A DNA stretch of 64,000 nt, from NCBI GenBank assembly GCA_963813485.1, contig CAWEZE010000022.1:175343-239342 (forward strand), written 5' to 3'. A model generated the notes under the pieces. The model saw only the letters and a program-made list of their open reading frames with translations. It had not been told where the DNA came from and did no database searches. The first letter of the stretch is position 1. Each line of letters starts with the position of its first letter. Below, piece by piece: positions 14,528 to 24,007 of the stretch. The stretch comes from DASQUK01 sp963813485. GTDB lineage: Bacteria; Actinomycetota; Acidimicrobiia; Acidimicrobiales; VFJN01. A program made the translations under genes and the position numbers.

Positions 14528-15799
14528 TCAGTCGCCCATCTCGGCGAGGCGGGCCTGGGACTCGTCCGCGGCCCACGAGAACACGCCCTTCGACATCGTC
14601 GACAGCTCCTGCGCCGACCAGGCGCTGAACACTTCGGCCCGCACCCGGTGGACGCCCGCGTCGTCGGGCGCCGCCTGGGCGGCCAGCTCGGCCAGATGCC
14701 CGGCTAGGCGCAGCTCCCCGGCCGCCGCTAGCTCCACCGCACGGTCGGCCAACCGCGCCGCCCCGCCCACCAGCGCTGCCAGTTCGCGGGCCAACTCGCC
14801 CTCCGGGGCCGGCTTCAGGTGGGCCGGGTTGCCGTCGTACCAGCCGCCGTAGAGCCGCCACACCGTCCGCACCACGAATTCCGGCTCGTCGTAGACGGGC
14901 CGTAGGTAGGGCCGGTCGAGGAGGTCGGCAGGTGCCCGGACCGTGTGCACGATGTCGTCGAGCCGGGCCCCCGAGTTCATGAGGCCGATCGTCTGGTCCA
15001 CCAGGCTGTCCAACAGGTCTGCGGTGTCGGTGAGCGCCCGGCGCACCCGCTCGGCACCGGCGATGGGCCAGCCGTGGCCCGGCAAGAGCAGCTCCGGCTC
15101 GAGCGCCACCATCTCCCGCAGCGCGACCGCCCAGTCCCGCGGGTAGCGCTGCACCTTCTGCGGATTCCCACAGTTGGGCGATGCCCAGATGAACAGGTCG
15201 CCCGTGCACACCGCGCGGCGCTCGGGCATCCAGATCCAGGTGTGGTCGTCGGTCTCGCCCCGGCCGTGGTGCAACTCGAAGCGCTCGCCGCCCACCTCGA
15301 CGTCGTGCCGCTGGACGTAGGTCTCGTCGGGATAGCGGTACTCCGTGGGCCACCGCAGGCCCGGGATCTTGAACTGCCGGGCGTTGATCACCGCGTTGTA
15401 GCCGGCGGTGAGTCGGTACCGGTCGAATCGGGCCGAGACCAGCTCGTGGGCCACGACCCGGGGTCGGGGACGACCGGCGGCATCGGCTTCGTCTTCGTAG
15501 GGCCCGAGGCCGAAGACGTGATCGATGTGCCCATGCGTGTACAGCGCTGCCGCCAGCGGAAGGTCGGTCCAGGCGCGCATCCTGTCGAAGTTGGTCCGGG
15601 CCAGGAACTGGCTCCCGGTGTCCACCAGCACCAGTGACCCGTCGGCCACGACTCCCGTCACGTTGCCGAACGCCGTGATGAAGGCGATGCCGGGCGCGAC
15701 CTCGTCGAGGTCGCTGTTGACGGCCACGGGATGGACCTGTTCCACCGAGATCTCGCCGCTCCAGAGCTTGTCCGTCACCTCGAGTGCGCCGTGGCCCAT
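14528..15799 (-). CDS. Metallo-beta-lactamase-fold hydrolase with alkylsulfatase-type C-terminus (423 aa)
   Basis: The zinc-binding signature is intact: ALYTHGHIDHVFGLGPYEDE (HxHxDH), followed by FELHHGRGETDDHTWIWMPE and RRAVCTGDLFIWASPNCGNP, then LLLPGHGWPIAG. After the lactamase domain come two helical regions (VVRTVWRLYGGWYDGNPAHL and LARELAALVGGAARLADRAV) that match the dimerisation domain of SdsA-like alkylsulfatases. This suggests hydrolysis of a sulfate ester or related compound. No signal peptide is seen at the chosen ATG (15799). A TAGTGT -10 lies 7 nt upstream, supporting that start. The gene is intact and divergent from the conservon. Confidence 0.85.
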   Translation of the reverse strand: MGHGALEVTDKLWSGEISVEQVHPVAVNSDLDEVAPGIAFITAFGNVTGVVADGSLVLVDTGSQFLARTNFDRMRAWTDLPLAAALYTHGHIDHVFGLGPYEDEADAAGRPRPRVVAHELVSARFDRYRLTAGYNAVINARQFKIPGLRWPTEYRYPDETYVQRHDVEVGGERFELHHGRGETDDHTWIWMPERRAVCTGDLFIWASPNCGNPQKVQRYPRDWAVALREMVALEPELLLPGHGWPIAGAERVRRALTDTADLLDSLVDQTIGLMNSGARLDDIVHTVRAPADLLDRPYLRPVYDEPEFVVRTVWRLYGGWYDGNPAHLKPAPEGELARELAALVGGAARLADRAVELAAAGELRLAGHLAELAAQAAPDDAGVHRVRAEVFSAWSAQELSTMSKGVFSWAADESQARLAEMGD

Positions 15800-16133
15800 G
15801 CCACCGACACTACGACCCCACCCACCTCCGATCCCTGCCCGCAATCTCGGCGACAACGTACTGTCGTCAACACGCTTCGTAGCGAAGCCGGGCGAGTCCA
15901 GGAGGAACGAGTGTGCGAATGCCCACCTAGAACCTCGGGAGGAACGCGGAACGTGCTTGCGGGTGGCGAGTCTGCCCACCTCGTGTGTTAAGAATTGGGA
16001 CCCTATGGAGGATCGGGTCTGGGGCGATCCGGCTGGTCCCGTACGGCACAGCGGTCACACCAACGGTTCGCGTGCTTCTGGTACCACCTACCCCGACGCT
16101 GGCGATGACGGCCGCGACGCCAGGGGCACGCCC
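15800..16133. other. Divergent intergenic region between the metallo-beta-lactamase gene and the conservon
   Basis: It holds the leaderless promoter of the leftward gene at 15807-15812. The conservon kinase has an alternative in-frame ATG at 16005, which would make 16005-16133 coding. I see no convincing -10/-35 pair, hairpin or RNA gene for the rightward operon in this stretch. Confidence 0.5.
15807..15812 (-). promoter_or_regulatory. Putative leaderless -10 element of the metallo-beta-lactamase gene
   Basis: TAGTGT on the minus strand, 7 nt before the ATG at 15799. Confidence 0.45.
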
Positions 16134-18139
16134 ATGCATCTCAGGCCGTCGCTGACCGAAAAGGGCCGCCGGCGCGGCCCGATCCGGCGGGCCTTCCGCA
16201 CCATGCTGGATTACCTCCCGCGGGGGAACACGCTCGACGACGAGACGTTCCGCCGGCGCCACCTGCTGCTGTGTTGGATCCTGGGGTTGCACCTGCCGGC
16301 GTTGTTCGCGTTCGGCGTGTGGCAGGGCTACGGCGTGTCCCATTCGGCCCTCGAGATCGCAATACCCGCCGCCTGCCTGGTCTTCGCCCGCCTGGCGCGC
16401 AACCGGCGGCTGGCGGCTTTCTTCGTGACCGCGGGGCTGGTGTTCTGCTCTTCCGTGCTGGTCCACCTGTCGGGCGGAACGATCGAGGCGCACTTCCACT
16501 TCTTCATCCTCATCGGCCTGATCGCCCTCTACCAGGACTGGGTGCCGTTCCTCTGGGACGTGATATTCACCGTCCTCTCCCATGGCCTCGGCAGCTCCAT
16601 CGCCGCCGACCTCATGTTCAACCACAGCGCCGCCCAGAACCGCCCCTGGAGCTGGGCGCGCAATCCACGGCGTGTCGGTGCTGGCGGCTTGCGTCGGCGT
16701 CATCATCTTCTGGAAGAACACCGAGCTCGAGCAGCATCGCAGCAATCGGCTTGCTACCGACCTGGCTGCGTCGGAGCTGGCCGCGGTCCAGAGGGAAGCC
16801 GCCCAGCGGCAGTCGATCTCCGAGCTGTTCGTCAACCTCGCCCGCCGCAACCAGTCGCTCCTCGACCGGCAGTTGGCGCTCATATCGGAGCTCGAGCAAC
16901 AGGAAAACAAGCCCGAGGCCCTGTCCGACCTGTTCCAGCTCGACCACCTCGCCACCCGCATCCGGCGCAATGCCGAGTCACTGCTGGTCCTGTCGGGTGA
17001 CGAGCCGCCGCGCCTGTGGGGACGGGCGGTGCCGCTGTCCGAGGTGGTCCGCGCGGCTGCGGCCGAGGTCGAGGACTATCCGCGGGTCGAGGTGCTGGTG
17101 AGCGACTACCTCGAGGTGTCGGGGCGAGTGGTGGCCGACCTCTCCCACCTACTCGCCGAGCTGATCGAGAACGCCACCATGTTCTCGCCACCGACGTCGG
17201 GGGTCCGGGTGCGGACCCACCTGGTGCCGGGCGAAGGGCGGACGTTCCTGCTGAGCATCGAGGACGTCGGCATCGGCGTGTCCGACGAGCACATGCAGGC
17301 GGCCAACGAGCTGCTTGCCGACCCGCCGGAGGTCGATCCCCGGCGCTCGACGTTGGGCTTCCATGTCGTGGGTCGGCTGGCCCTCCGCCTCGGCCTCCGC
17401 GTCAGCCTCGCGCATACGCCGGGCGGCGGGGTCACGGCCCTGGTGACGCTGCCGCAGGACGTCGTCAGCGAACGCCGCCTGCCGGCACCGGAGGTGACGT
17501 CGCCGGCCTTCGCCGGTGCCGCGCTCGCCGGAGCAGGGGGATACGACGGCTCGCCCTGGATCGTCCAGCACCACGACCTGGCCCGGGCATCGCTGGCGCC
17601 CCAGACGGCCGCGGTCGCGGCACCGGCTCGCGGCCGCCCCGCCGTCGCCGTGGCCCCGCCCTCGCGCGCCCGCCCCGCCGTTCGCGGCACCGGACTCGCA
17701 GCCCGCCCCGCCGTTCGCGGCACCGGCCTCGCAGCCCGCCCCGCCGTTCGCGGCACCCGCCCCGCCGTTCGCGGCCCGCCCCGTGCCGCCGTTCGCGGCA
17801 CCGGCCTCGCAGCCCGCCCCGCCGTTCTCGCAGCCTGCCTCGCCATTCGCCACGCCCGAGTCGGCACCGGTGACCGCCACACCGTCCCCGATGACCGCCG
17901 ACGGCCTGGTTCGCCGGGTGCCGGGCGCCAGCCTCGCCCCCTCACTCCGGAAGACGTCCGGCGCCGACGGCGCGGCCCCGATGGCGGCCGGCGGCACCAC
18001 ACCGGCCGACTGGCGGCCCGGCGAGCAGGCCGGTTCGATGCTGTCGCGCTTCCAGGCCAACCAGCGGGCGGGCCGGGCCGCAGCCGCAGCCGCGCCTCCT
18101 GTCGACCTCGAGACCGACCCCGGCGAGGATGGTCCGTGA
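16134..18139 (+). CDS. cvnA: Conservon sensor histidine kinase-like ATPase, CvnA type (two frameshifts)
   Basis: The N-terminal part has four to five membrane segments (RRRHLLLCWILGLHLPALFA; LAAFFVTAGLVFCSSVLVHL; HFHFFILIGLIALYQDWVPF). The frame changes near 16650. A phospho-acceptor-like helix (LFQLDHLATRIRRNAESLLV) and a HATPase_c domain follow: HLLAELIENATMFSPP (N box), LLSIEDVGIGVSDEHM (G1), RRSTLGFHVVGRLALRLGLR (G2). A second frame change near 17640-17690 leads into a long Ala/Pro-rich tail (PAPPFAAP repeats), ending SMLSRFQANQRAGRA and DPGEDGP. Its stop overlaps the roadblock GTG (GTGA). Conservons couple such a membrane kinase to a small GTPase. The ATG at 16005 is an alternative start. 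Confidence 0.85.
17669..17850 (+). repeat. Pro/Ala-rich coding repeat in the kinase tail
   Basis: The DNA unit CCCGCCCCGCCGTTCGCGGC recurs about six times with short spacers, encoding PAPPFAAPASQ-type units in the linker between the ATPase domain and the C-terminus. One of the two frame changes in the kinase gene falls in or just before this repeat, as expected for a region hard to sequence. Confidence 0.65.
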
Positions 18140-18555
18140 CCAACACGCACGACGGTGGGGAGCTCGACTGGCTGATCAACAGCTTCGTCGACCGCATCCC
18201 TGGCCTGAGCAGCGCCCTGGTCGTGACCACCGACGGTCTGGTCCTCGCCCACTCCCACCGGCTCGCCCGCGACACGGCCGACCAACTGGCCGCAGTCACG
18301 TCGGGGCTCGCCAGCCTCACCGCCGGCGCCGCTCGCTGCCTGGACGCCGGCTCGGTCCAGCAGGTGATCGTCGAGCTGACCCATGGCTATCTGTTCGTCA
18401 CCACCATCGGCGACGGATCCTCCCTGGCGCTGATGTGCGGAACCGAGTGCGACATCGGCCTGATCGGCTACGAGATGAGCCTGCTGGTCACCCGCATCGG
18501 GCAGGTGCTGACGCCCGCGCTGCGGGCCGACGGCCAGGTCATGCCCCCGCGATGA
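18136..18555 (+). CDS. cvnB: Roadblock/LC7-domain protein of the conservon, CvnB type (139 aa)
   Basis: The sequence is a single roadblock/LC7 domain: LDWLINSFVDRIPGLSSALV, VTTDGLVLAHSHRL, a helix TADQLAAVTSGLASLTAGAA and a final LIGYEMSLLVTRIGQVLTPA. In conservons this protein interacts with the small GTPase, acting as a GAP- or GEF-like partner. The GTG start (18136) overlaps the kinase stop by 4 nt and its own stop overlaps the DUF742 ATG by 4 nt, so the four genes are translationally coupled. It is intact. Confidence 0.92.
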   Translation: MTNTHDGGELDWLINSFVDRIPGLSSALVVTTDGLVLAHSHRLARDTADQLAAVTSGLASLTAGAARCLDAGSVQQVIVELTHGYLFVTTIGDGSSLALMCGTECDIGLIGYEMSLLVTRIGQVLTPALRADGQVMPPR

Positions 18556-18915
18556 ACGCGTTTCCCGACGACCCGCGGCTGGTGCCCTTTTACGCCCTGA
18601 CCCAGGGTCGCACCCAGCCGGACGGGCGCGACCTGCCCTGGGAGACGTTGGTCGTAGTCACCAGCGATGGCCGGGCGGCGCGGCCACAGCTGCGCTTCGA
18701 GCAGGGGCAGATCGTAGACCTGTGCGGCCGCCCGGTATCGGTGGCCGAGATCGCGGCGCATCTCGGCGTGCCCCTCGGGGTGGCGGCGGTGCTGGTGTCC
18801 GACCTGCACACCGGCGGGCTACCTCGCCGTTCACCGGCCCAGCGTCACCGATAGCGGCCGCCCGCGTCGCGAGATCCTGGAGCGCCTCCTCCACGGCCTG
18901 AAGGCGCAGGCGTGA
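18552..18915 (+). CDS. cvnC: DUF742 protein of the conservon, CvnC type (C-terminal frameshift)
   Basis: The N-terminal part DPRLVPFYALTQGRTQPDGR, followed by LPWETLVVVTSDGRAARPQL, and the winged-helix-like segment RFEQGQIVDLCGRPVSVAEI then AAHLGVPLGVAAVLVSDL are characteristic of DUF742. The frame changes near 18818, and the second frame continues YLAVHRPSVTDSGRPRREIL to a TGA at 18913-18915 that overlaps the GTPase GTG by 4 nt. This overlap is strong evidence that the second frame is the true C-terminus. Total length is about 120 aa. DUF742 proteins probably bridge the kinase and the GTPase. Confidence 0.88.
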
Positions 18916-19493
18916 GCGCGGATCCGGGCCCCGCCGTGGACGCACCGATCCCGGTGAAGATCGTGATCGCAGGCGGCTTCGGCGCCGGCAAGACAACGTT
19001 CGTCGGGGCCGCCTCCGAGATCGCCGCGCTGAGCACCGAGGCGGCGATGACCGACCTGTCGGTGGGCATCGACGACCTGTCGGCCGTGCGGGGCAAGTCC
19101 ACCACCACTGTCGCGCTCGACTTCGGGCGCCGGACCATCGACGAAGGCATGGTCCTCTACGTGTTCGGGACGCCGGGCCAGGATCGGTTCTGGTTCATGT
19201 GGGACGACATCGCCCGGGGGGCGGCCGGGGCGATCGTCCTGATCGACACCCGCCGCATCGCCGACGGGTTCGCCGCCATCGATTTCTTCGAGGACCGGCA
19301 GGTGCCGTTCGTCGTCGCCGTCAACCTCTTCGACGACGCCCCGCGCCATCCGCTGGCGTCGGTCCGCGACGCATTGGCCCTGGCAGCGGACGTTCCGCTC
19401 GTGGCCTGCGACGCCCGCGACGGCCGCTCGGTCGTGCCCGTGCTCGTCACGCTCGTCGAGCACGCACTGGTCCGGTCGATGGCCGGGGCATAG
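18912..19493 (+). CDS. cvnD: Ras-like GTP-binding protein of the conservon, CvnD type (193 aa)
   Basis: This is an intact small GTPase of the ATP/GTP-binding family that ends conservons: the P-loop GGFGAGKTTFVGA near residue 24, a switch region SVGIDDLSAVRGKSTTTVAL, the G3-like FGTPGQDRFWFMWDDIARGA, and VVAVNLFDD in place of the usual NKxD. The glutamine of the switch II GTPGQ is kept. The GTG start overlaps the DUF742 stop by 4 nt. Such GTPases relay signals from the membrane kinase to unknown effectors and affect development and secondary metabolism in Streptomyces. The downstream gene is convergent, so the operon ends here. Confidence 0.92.
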   Translation: MSADPGPAVDAPIPVKIVIAGGFGAGKTTFVGAASEIAALSTEAAMTDLSVGIDDLSAVRGKSTTTVALDFGRRTIDEGMVLYVFGTPGQDRFWFMWDDIARGAAGAIVLIDTRRIADGFAAIDFFEDRQVPFVVAVNLFDDAPRHPLASVRDALALAADVPLVACDARDGRSVVPVLVTLVEHALVRSMAGA

Positions 19494-19510
19494 CCGACGC
19501 CGCTCAGGGG

Positions 19511-20497
19511 TCAGCGAGGCGCGAGGTCGCGGATGGCCTGGCGCTGGTCGTAACCGAACGGCAGCAGGGCCAGCGCCGGCGTGGACACGCCGTTGTCGAC
19601 GTAGCGCTGGATGTGCTCACGGCACTGCTCGGGCTTGCCCCAGACGATCAGCTCGTCCACGACCTCGTCGGGGATGGCGGCCAGCGCCCCCTTGCGGTCG
19701 CCCTCCTTCCACAAGCGCCACATGTCTCCGAGCTGCTCGCTGCGCCCTAGCCATTCGTGGAAGGCCGCGTACACGGGCACGTTGAGATAGGCGGCGATCG
19801 CGAACCGTCCCATGCCCCGCACCGTGTCGGCGTCGTCGCTCGGGGCCACGAAGATCCGGGCCGCGATCTCGGGGGACGCACCACCCGGCGCTCCGGCCTT
19901 CCCCTCCGCCGCACGGCGCACGATCGGGGCCACCGTGGCCACGTCGTCGGCCGACAGCCAGTTGACGATGGCGCCGTCACCCTCGCGGCCGGCCAGCCGC
20001 AGCATGCCCTCCCGCAGTGCGGCCACCAGGATCGGCACCGGCTCCAGCGGCACCACGCCCAGCTTGAAGCCGCGCACCGAGAACGTCTCGTACTCGGCCG
20101 TCACCTTCTCGCCCGTCAGCGCCTGGCGCAGGAAGCGCACGATGTCGCGAGTGCGCTGGTAGGGCTGCTCGAACGGGATGCCGTTCCATCCCTCGACGAT
20201 GACGTTGGACGACGTGCCCACGCCCAGGGCGACCCGTCCCGGCGCCGCTTGGGCCAGCGATCCCACGCTCTGCGCCAGGCAACCCGGTCCCCGGGTGAAC
20301 GCCGGGACGATGGCGGTGCCCAGCCGCAGAGACGGTGCCCATGCCGAGGCCAGCGCCAGCGGCGTGAAGGCGTCGGCGCCGTTGGCCTCCGACGACCAGA
20401 CGTCGGTGTAGCCGAGGTCGGCCAGCTCCACGATCCAGTCGCGTTGCTCGTGCAACGGGACGTTGTCGAAGGGGATGGTCATGCCGTAGCGCTGCAT
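19511..20497 (-). CDS. LLM-class F420-dependent oxidoreductase (328 aa)
   Basis: This intact luciferase-like protein begins MQRYGMTIPFDNVPLHEQRD, then LGYTDVWSSEANGADAFTPL, GTAIVPAFTRGPGCLAQSVG, VALGVGTSSNVIVEGWNGIP and VPILVAALREGMLRLAGREG. These are the F420-binding subfamily motifs. It is related in layout to the gene at 8885 but clearly a different paralogue. The ATG at 20497 is the first start after the divergent or upstream thioesterase gene, 13 nt downstream of that gene's stop, so they may form an operon. Substrates of such enzymes include ketones, alcohols and unsaturated lipids; none can be chosen here. Confidence 0.88.
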   Translation of the reverse strand: MQRYGMTIPFDNVPLHEQRDWIVELADLGYTDVWSSEANGADAFTPLALASAWAPSLRLGTAIVPAFTRGPGCLAQSVGSLAQAAPGRVALGVGTSSNVIVEGWNGIPFEQPYQRTRDIVRFLRQALTGEKVTAEYETFSVRGFKLGVVPLEPVPILVAALREGMLRLAGREGDGAIVNWLSADDVATVAPIVRRAAEGKAGAPGGASPEIAARIFVAPSDDADTVRGMGRFAIAAYLNVPVYAAFHEWLGRSEQLGDMWRLWKEGDRKGALAAIPDEVVDELIVWGKPEQCREHIQRYVDNGVSTPALALLPFGYDQRQAIRDLAPR

Positions 20498-20509
20498 GAC
20501 CGGATGCTG

Positions 20510-21322
20510 TCACACGCGTCGTTCGCCGACCCGAACGATGGTCGACTGGCTGGCCGTGGCCAGCAGGGTCCCGTCCTCGGCCCAGATGTGCACGACGCCA
20601 TGCCCGAACCCGTGGGCGACCGCGTCGATGCGGATGTCGAGCAGCACCCATTCCGTCGGCACCAGCCGATAGACCCGCAGCGTGTTGTCGAGGCTGCTGT
20701 TGCCGCCCCCGGCGAGCCCGAGCGCCTGGCTGATCCCGAAGGGCACGTAGTCGCCGAGGATCGCGAGGCTGGCGCCGGACGACAGGTCCAGCAGGTCGGG
20801 CATCCGCGCCCACACCGACGACCGCCCCTCGGGTGCGGGATGGCCCTCGACGTCTTCCCACGGGCGGGCGCGGGCCAGCCGGACGTCGATGCGATCATGG
20901 ATCGACTCGCCGGTCGACAGGCGGGGCGGACGGACCGGGCAGTCGTCGGGGCGGGGTACGTCGGGCCTGGTCACCCAGATGCCCTCGGCCTGGTAGCCGC
21001 GTGTGCCCAGCGCGGCGTTGACCGTGAGGATCTCGGTGTCCGCCACGTGGCCCACCACGCGGGCCTGCGTGACGTGCTTCCCGGTCGCCGCCAGGGTCAC
21101 GTCGATGTCGAGCATCGACGGCGGCCGGGCGTAGGACAGGTACTGCGCGGTCGCCCAGATGACCGGGCGCTGGCCGGTGTGCTCCATGGCCGCTATGGCG
21201 GCGCCGAGGGCGCACCCGCCGAACAGGAACGGGGCCGCGGTGGAGATGCCGGGGGTGACCGGCAGGACCCAGCGCATGGGGTTGTGCGTCGGTTCGAGTC
21301 CGAGCCACTTGCGGGCATCCAT
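20510..21322 (-). CDS. Acyl-CoA thioesterase-like double-hotdog protein (270 aa)
   Basis: The protein follows the TesB/thioesterase-II pattern: N-terminal hotdog MRWVLPVTPGISTAAPFLFG followed by IWATAQYLSYARPPSMLDID, and a second half with DLSSGASLAILGDYVPFGIS and LDNTLRVYRLVPTEWVLLDI. A conserved late aspartate/glutamine pattern appears around HIWAEDGTLLATASQS. It probably hydrolyses acyl-CoA esters. The ATG at 21322 is chosen because a TACAGT -10 lies 7 nt before it. It is divergent from the amidase gene and immediately upstream of the LLM oxidoreductase. Confidence 0.8.
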   Translation of the reverse strand: MDARKWLGLEPTHNPMRWVLPVTPGISTAAPFLFGGCALGAAIAAMEHTGQRPVIWATAQYLSYARPPSMLDIDVTLAATGKHVTQARVVGHVADTEILTVNAALGTRGYQAEGIWVTRPDVPRPDDCPVRPPRLSTGESIHDRIDVRLARARPWEDVEGHPAPEGRSSVWARMPDLLDLSSGASLAILGDYVPFGISQALGLAGGGNSSLDNTLRVYRLVPTEWVLLDIRIDAVAHGFGHGVVHIWAEDGTLLATASQSTIVRVGERRV

Positions 21323-21329
21323 CGGAGCG

Positions 21330-21335
21330 ACTGTA
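21330..21335 (-). promoter_or_regulatory. Putative leaderless -10 element of the thioesterase gene
   Basis: TACAGT on the minus strand, 7 nt before the ATG at 21322. Confidence 0.45.
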
Positions 21336-21354
21336 GGTGCCAAACTGCCGAGCC

Positions 21355-22744
21355 ATGACAGACACCCCCTGGCAGGGAGATGCCTGCTCACTGGTCGACG
21401 CCTTCCGGTCCGGCGAGCGCAACCCCAAGGAAGAGGTCGAATTGGTCCTCGCCGCGATCGAGCGCAGCGCGCTCGACGCGCTGTGCTACCTCGACACCGA
21501 GGGTGCGCGGTCGGCCGCCGCCGACGCCGACGTGTCGCTGCCCCTCGGCGGCGTGCCCATCGGCGTCAAGGAACTGGAACCGGTCGAGGGCTGGCCCCAC
21601 GCCGACGGCAGCCTGGTGTTCGCCGACCGCGTGGCCGACCACACCACGACCATGGTGCGCCGGCTGGAAGGCGCCGGGGTCGTCAAGGTCGGGCAGACGA
21701 CCGCCAGCGAGTTCGGCGGCCTCAACGTGAGCGTCACCAAGCTCCACGGCGTGACCCACAACCCATGGCAGACGGGGCGCACCGCCGGCGGCTCCTCGGG
21801 CGGATCCGCCGCCGCGGTGGCCGGCGGGCTGCTGCCCATCGCCACCGGCGGCGACGGGGGCGGCTCGATCCGCATCCCGGCGGGCTTCTGCGGCCTCGTG
21901 GGGATGAAGGGAACCGCCGGCCGCATCCCCCGGGGTCCGCTCACCGAGATCGCACCCCTCACGGTGGTGGTCGGGTGCGTGGCCCGCTCGGTCCGCGACG
22001 TCGCCCGCTGGTTCGACGTCTGCTCGGGCTACGACGCTCGCGACCCGTACAGCCTGCCCCGCATCGACGGCTGGGAGCGCGACCTGGGCACGCGCCCCCT
22101 CGCCGGGCTGCGCGTCGCGATCGTGCCCGACCTGGGGAACGCGGTGGTTCGCCCCGAGGTCGAGGCCGTGGTGCGGGAGGCGGGCGAGGCGCTGGCCCGC
22201 GACGCCGGGCTGCGGATCGTCGACGTGCCCGTGCGCCTACCCGGGCTCGGCTTCGAGTGGGCCATGGCCAACCTGTCCCAGCTGCGCCGGGCGCTCACCG
22301 GTCTCTGGCCGGCCTGCAAGGACGACATGACCCTGGAGATGGCCTTCGGGCTCGACCTGGCCGATCAGATGTTCAACCTGGACATCGCCGCGCAAGGTGG
22401 AGGCGCAGCGAACCGAGGCCAACGAACGCATGGCCGACGTGTTCGACGAGGTCGATGTCGTCGTCTGCGCCACCAACCCCGACGTGGCCTTCCCCGCCGA
22501 CATCGGCATCAACACGCGGGTGGGCAACGTGTCAGTGGGCCCCGAGAACAACGGCCTCCTGACGATCCCGGCCAACATCGTTGGCAACCCCGCCATCTCC
22601 GTGCCGGCCGGGACAGTCGACGGCCTGCCCGTCGGGATGCAGCTGATCGGCCGCCACCACGACGACGCCCTGCTGCTGGATCTGGCGCGGGTGGTCGAAC
22701 GCGAGCGGCCATGGCCGCTGGTGGCGCCGGGGGCACCCGTCTGA
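21355..22744 (+). CDS. Amidase-signature family hydrolase (frameshifted)
   Basis: The Ser-cisSer-Lys amidase motifs are present: the catalytic Lys in GGVPIGVKELEPVEGWPHA, RTAGGSSGGSAAAVAGGLL with the cis-Ser, and TGGDGGGSIRIPAGFCGLVG with the nucleophile Ser. The frame changes near 22390. The downstream frame continues EANERMADVFDEVDVVVCAT, then VSVGPENNGLLTIPANIVGN and PVGMQLIGRHHDDALLLDLA, as in the C-terminal part of GatA-like amidases. Joined length is about 462 aa. The substrate could be an aryl or alkyl amide. No gatC or gatB is adjacent, so it is not the tRNA amidotransferase. Confidence 0.85.
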
Positions 22745-22769
22745 AGTCCACGGCCCGCGGCGGCTGCGC

Positions 22770-23706
22770 TCAGGTCATCACGATCCGGCGGGCCGTCACC
22801 CGGTAGCCGGCGCGCTCGAACGCAGCCGCCATCGGGCGGTTGCCGGTATCGGTGTCGGCCACGATCCGTTCGGCGCCCTGGCCGACCAGGAACGCGGTGG
22901 CTTCGGCCAGCAGCCCACCGACATGGCCGTGGCCCCGCTGCTCGGGGACGACACCGATGTAGGCGATGACGAACGACTCGTAGTTGCGCGACGGCATGAC
23001 CACGCCCACGAGCGCGCCGTCGGCGGTGTGGGCCAGCCGCCACCACTCCCGGGGTGCGGGCATCCATTCCATGTCGTCGAGCTGGATGCGCGCCGCGGCG
23101 GCGGCCCCGTGGCGCTCGATGTCACGCCGGGCGTAGGCGTCGAGGGTTCCGACGTTGATGCGCTCGAGGACGTCGAGCAGCTCGGCCTCGTCGAGAGCCG
23201 GAGCGAACGTCAGCCGGTCGTCCGTCGCCGGTGACGGCCCGACGCAGCCACCCACTCGATCCGCAGCCGCTCGACGAACGGGCGCAGGCCCGCCTGGCCG
23301 GCGGCATCGGTCCGCTCGTCGACGGCCTGGCGGACGTCCGGGAGTCGTGCCAGTCGGCCGGCAGGAACAGGTGGTACTCGGGGAAGCCGCCGCCGTCGGT
23401 GCGCACCTGGTGGCTGGCGGCCCGCAGCAGCTCCGCCCCGATCGCGACCCGATCGGACGCATCGCCGAGATCGAACCAGTCGAGCGCTATGGGGTGCTCG
23501 TCATCGGGCGCGCCCCACCACGCCGCCCGGGCCACGACCCGGCCGTCCCGCTCGGCCACCCACGTCCAGTGCGGTCGATAGTGGTGCTCGGCCGCGGTGG
23601 CGAGGAAGTCGCGGCCGGGCGGACCGTAGGACGGCCCCTCCAGCGCCAGGAAGCGGTCGAGGTCGGCGTCCGTGAGTGGGCGGATGGTGATGTTCGAGGT
23701 GGTCAA
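22770..23706 (-). CDS. Tandem GNAT-type acetyltransferase (frameshifted)
   Basis: The N-terminal half reads ITIRPLTDADLDRFLALEGP and WTWVAERDGRVVARAAWWGA, a first GNAT domain. Two frame changes (about 23240 and 23330) separate it from the second, which has the acetyl-CoA loop VIAYIGVVPEQRGHGHVGGL and ADTDTGNRPMAAAFERAGYR. The Q/R-x-x-G-x-G/A motif is RGHGHVG. Joined length is about 312 aa, the usual size of two-domain actinobacterial GNATs. The start is a TTG at 23706 by fit to the first strand. The substrate is unknown. Confidence 0.75.
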
Positions 23707-23764
23707 GGGCGCCTCCGTGGCCGACGGGGCCCAAATTGTCACACCTCGTCGGGATACTGGGGCC

Positions 23765-23980
23765 ATGACGAAGCAACTCACCCTCATCAGCGGCTCGCAC
23801 CAGGGTCGGCCACATGCCTGGCGGCTCGACGAACAGACCCGCGAGATCGGCCGCAAGGGCCTCGCCGACGCCCGGGCCGCCCTCAGCCAGGCACGCCGGC
23901 GGGGTCAGGCGTCGCCCGGTCCGGGGCCCGCAGCTCGAGGAGGCGGACCACCCGGAGCCCGAGATCGCCCAGCGGCATGA
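23765..23980 (+). CDS. Small protein (71 aa) of unknown function
   Basis: The first 45 residues (MTKQLTLISGSHQGRPHAWR, LDEQTREIGRKGLADARAAL) look like a small actinobacterial protein with a WRLDE...GLADARAAL core, which I recall only as hypothetical. The last 25 residues are Pro/Gly-rich and may reflect a frame change near 23910. A GATACT hexamer lies 6 nt before the ATG. No function can be given. Confidence 0.5.
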   Translation: MTKQLTLISGSHQGRPHAWRLDEQTREIGRKGLADARAALSQARRRGQASPGPGPAARGGGPPGARDRPAA

Positions 23981-24007
23981 GCGGCCGGGCGGTACCGTGC
24001 GGCGCCG

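Noticed and set aside
21285..21312. T-arm-like GGTTCGAGTCC
   Set aside because: It lies inside the thioesterase coding sequence and lacks the rest of a tRNA.
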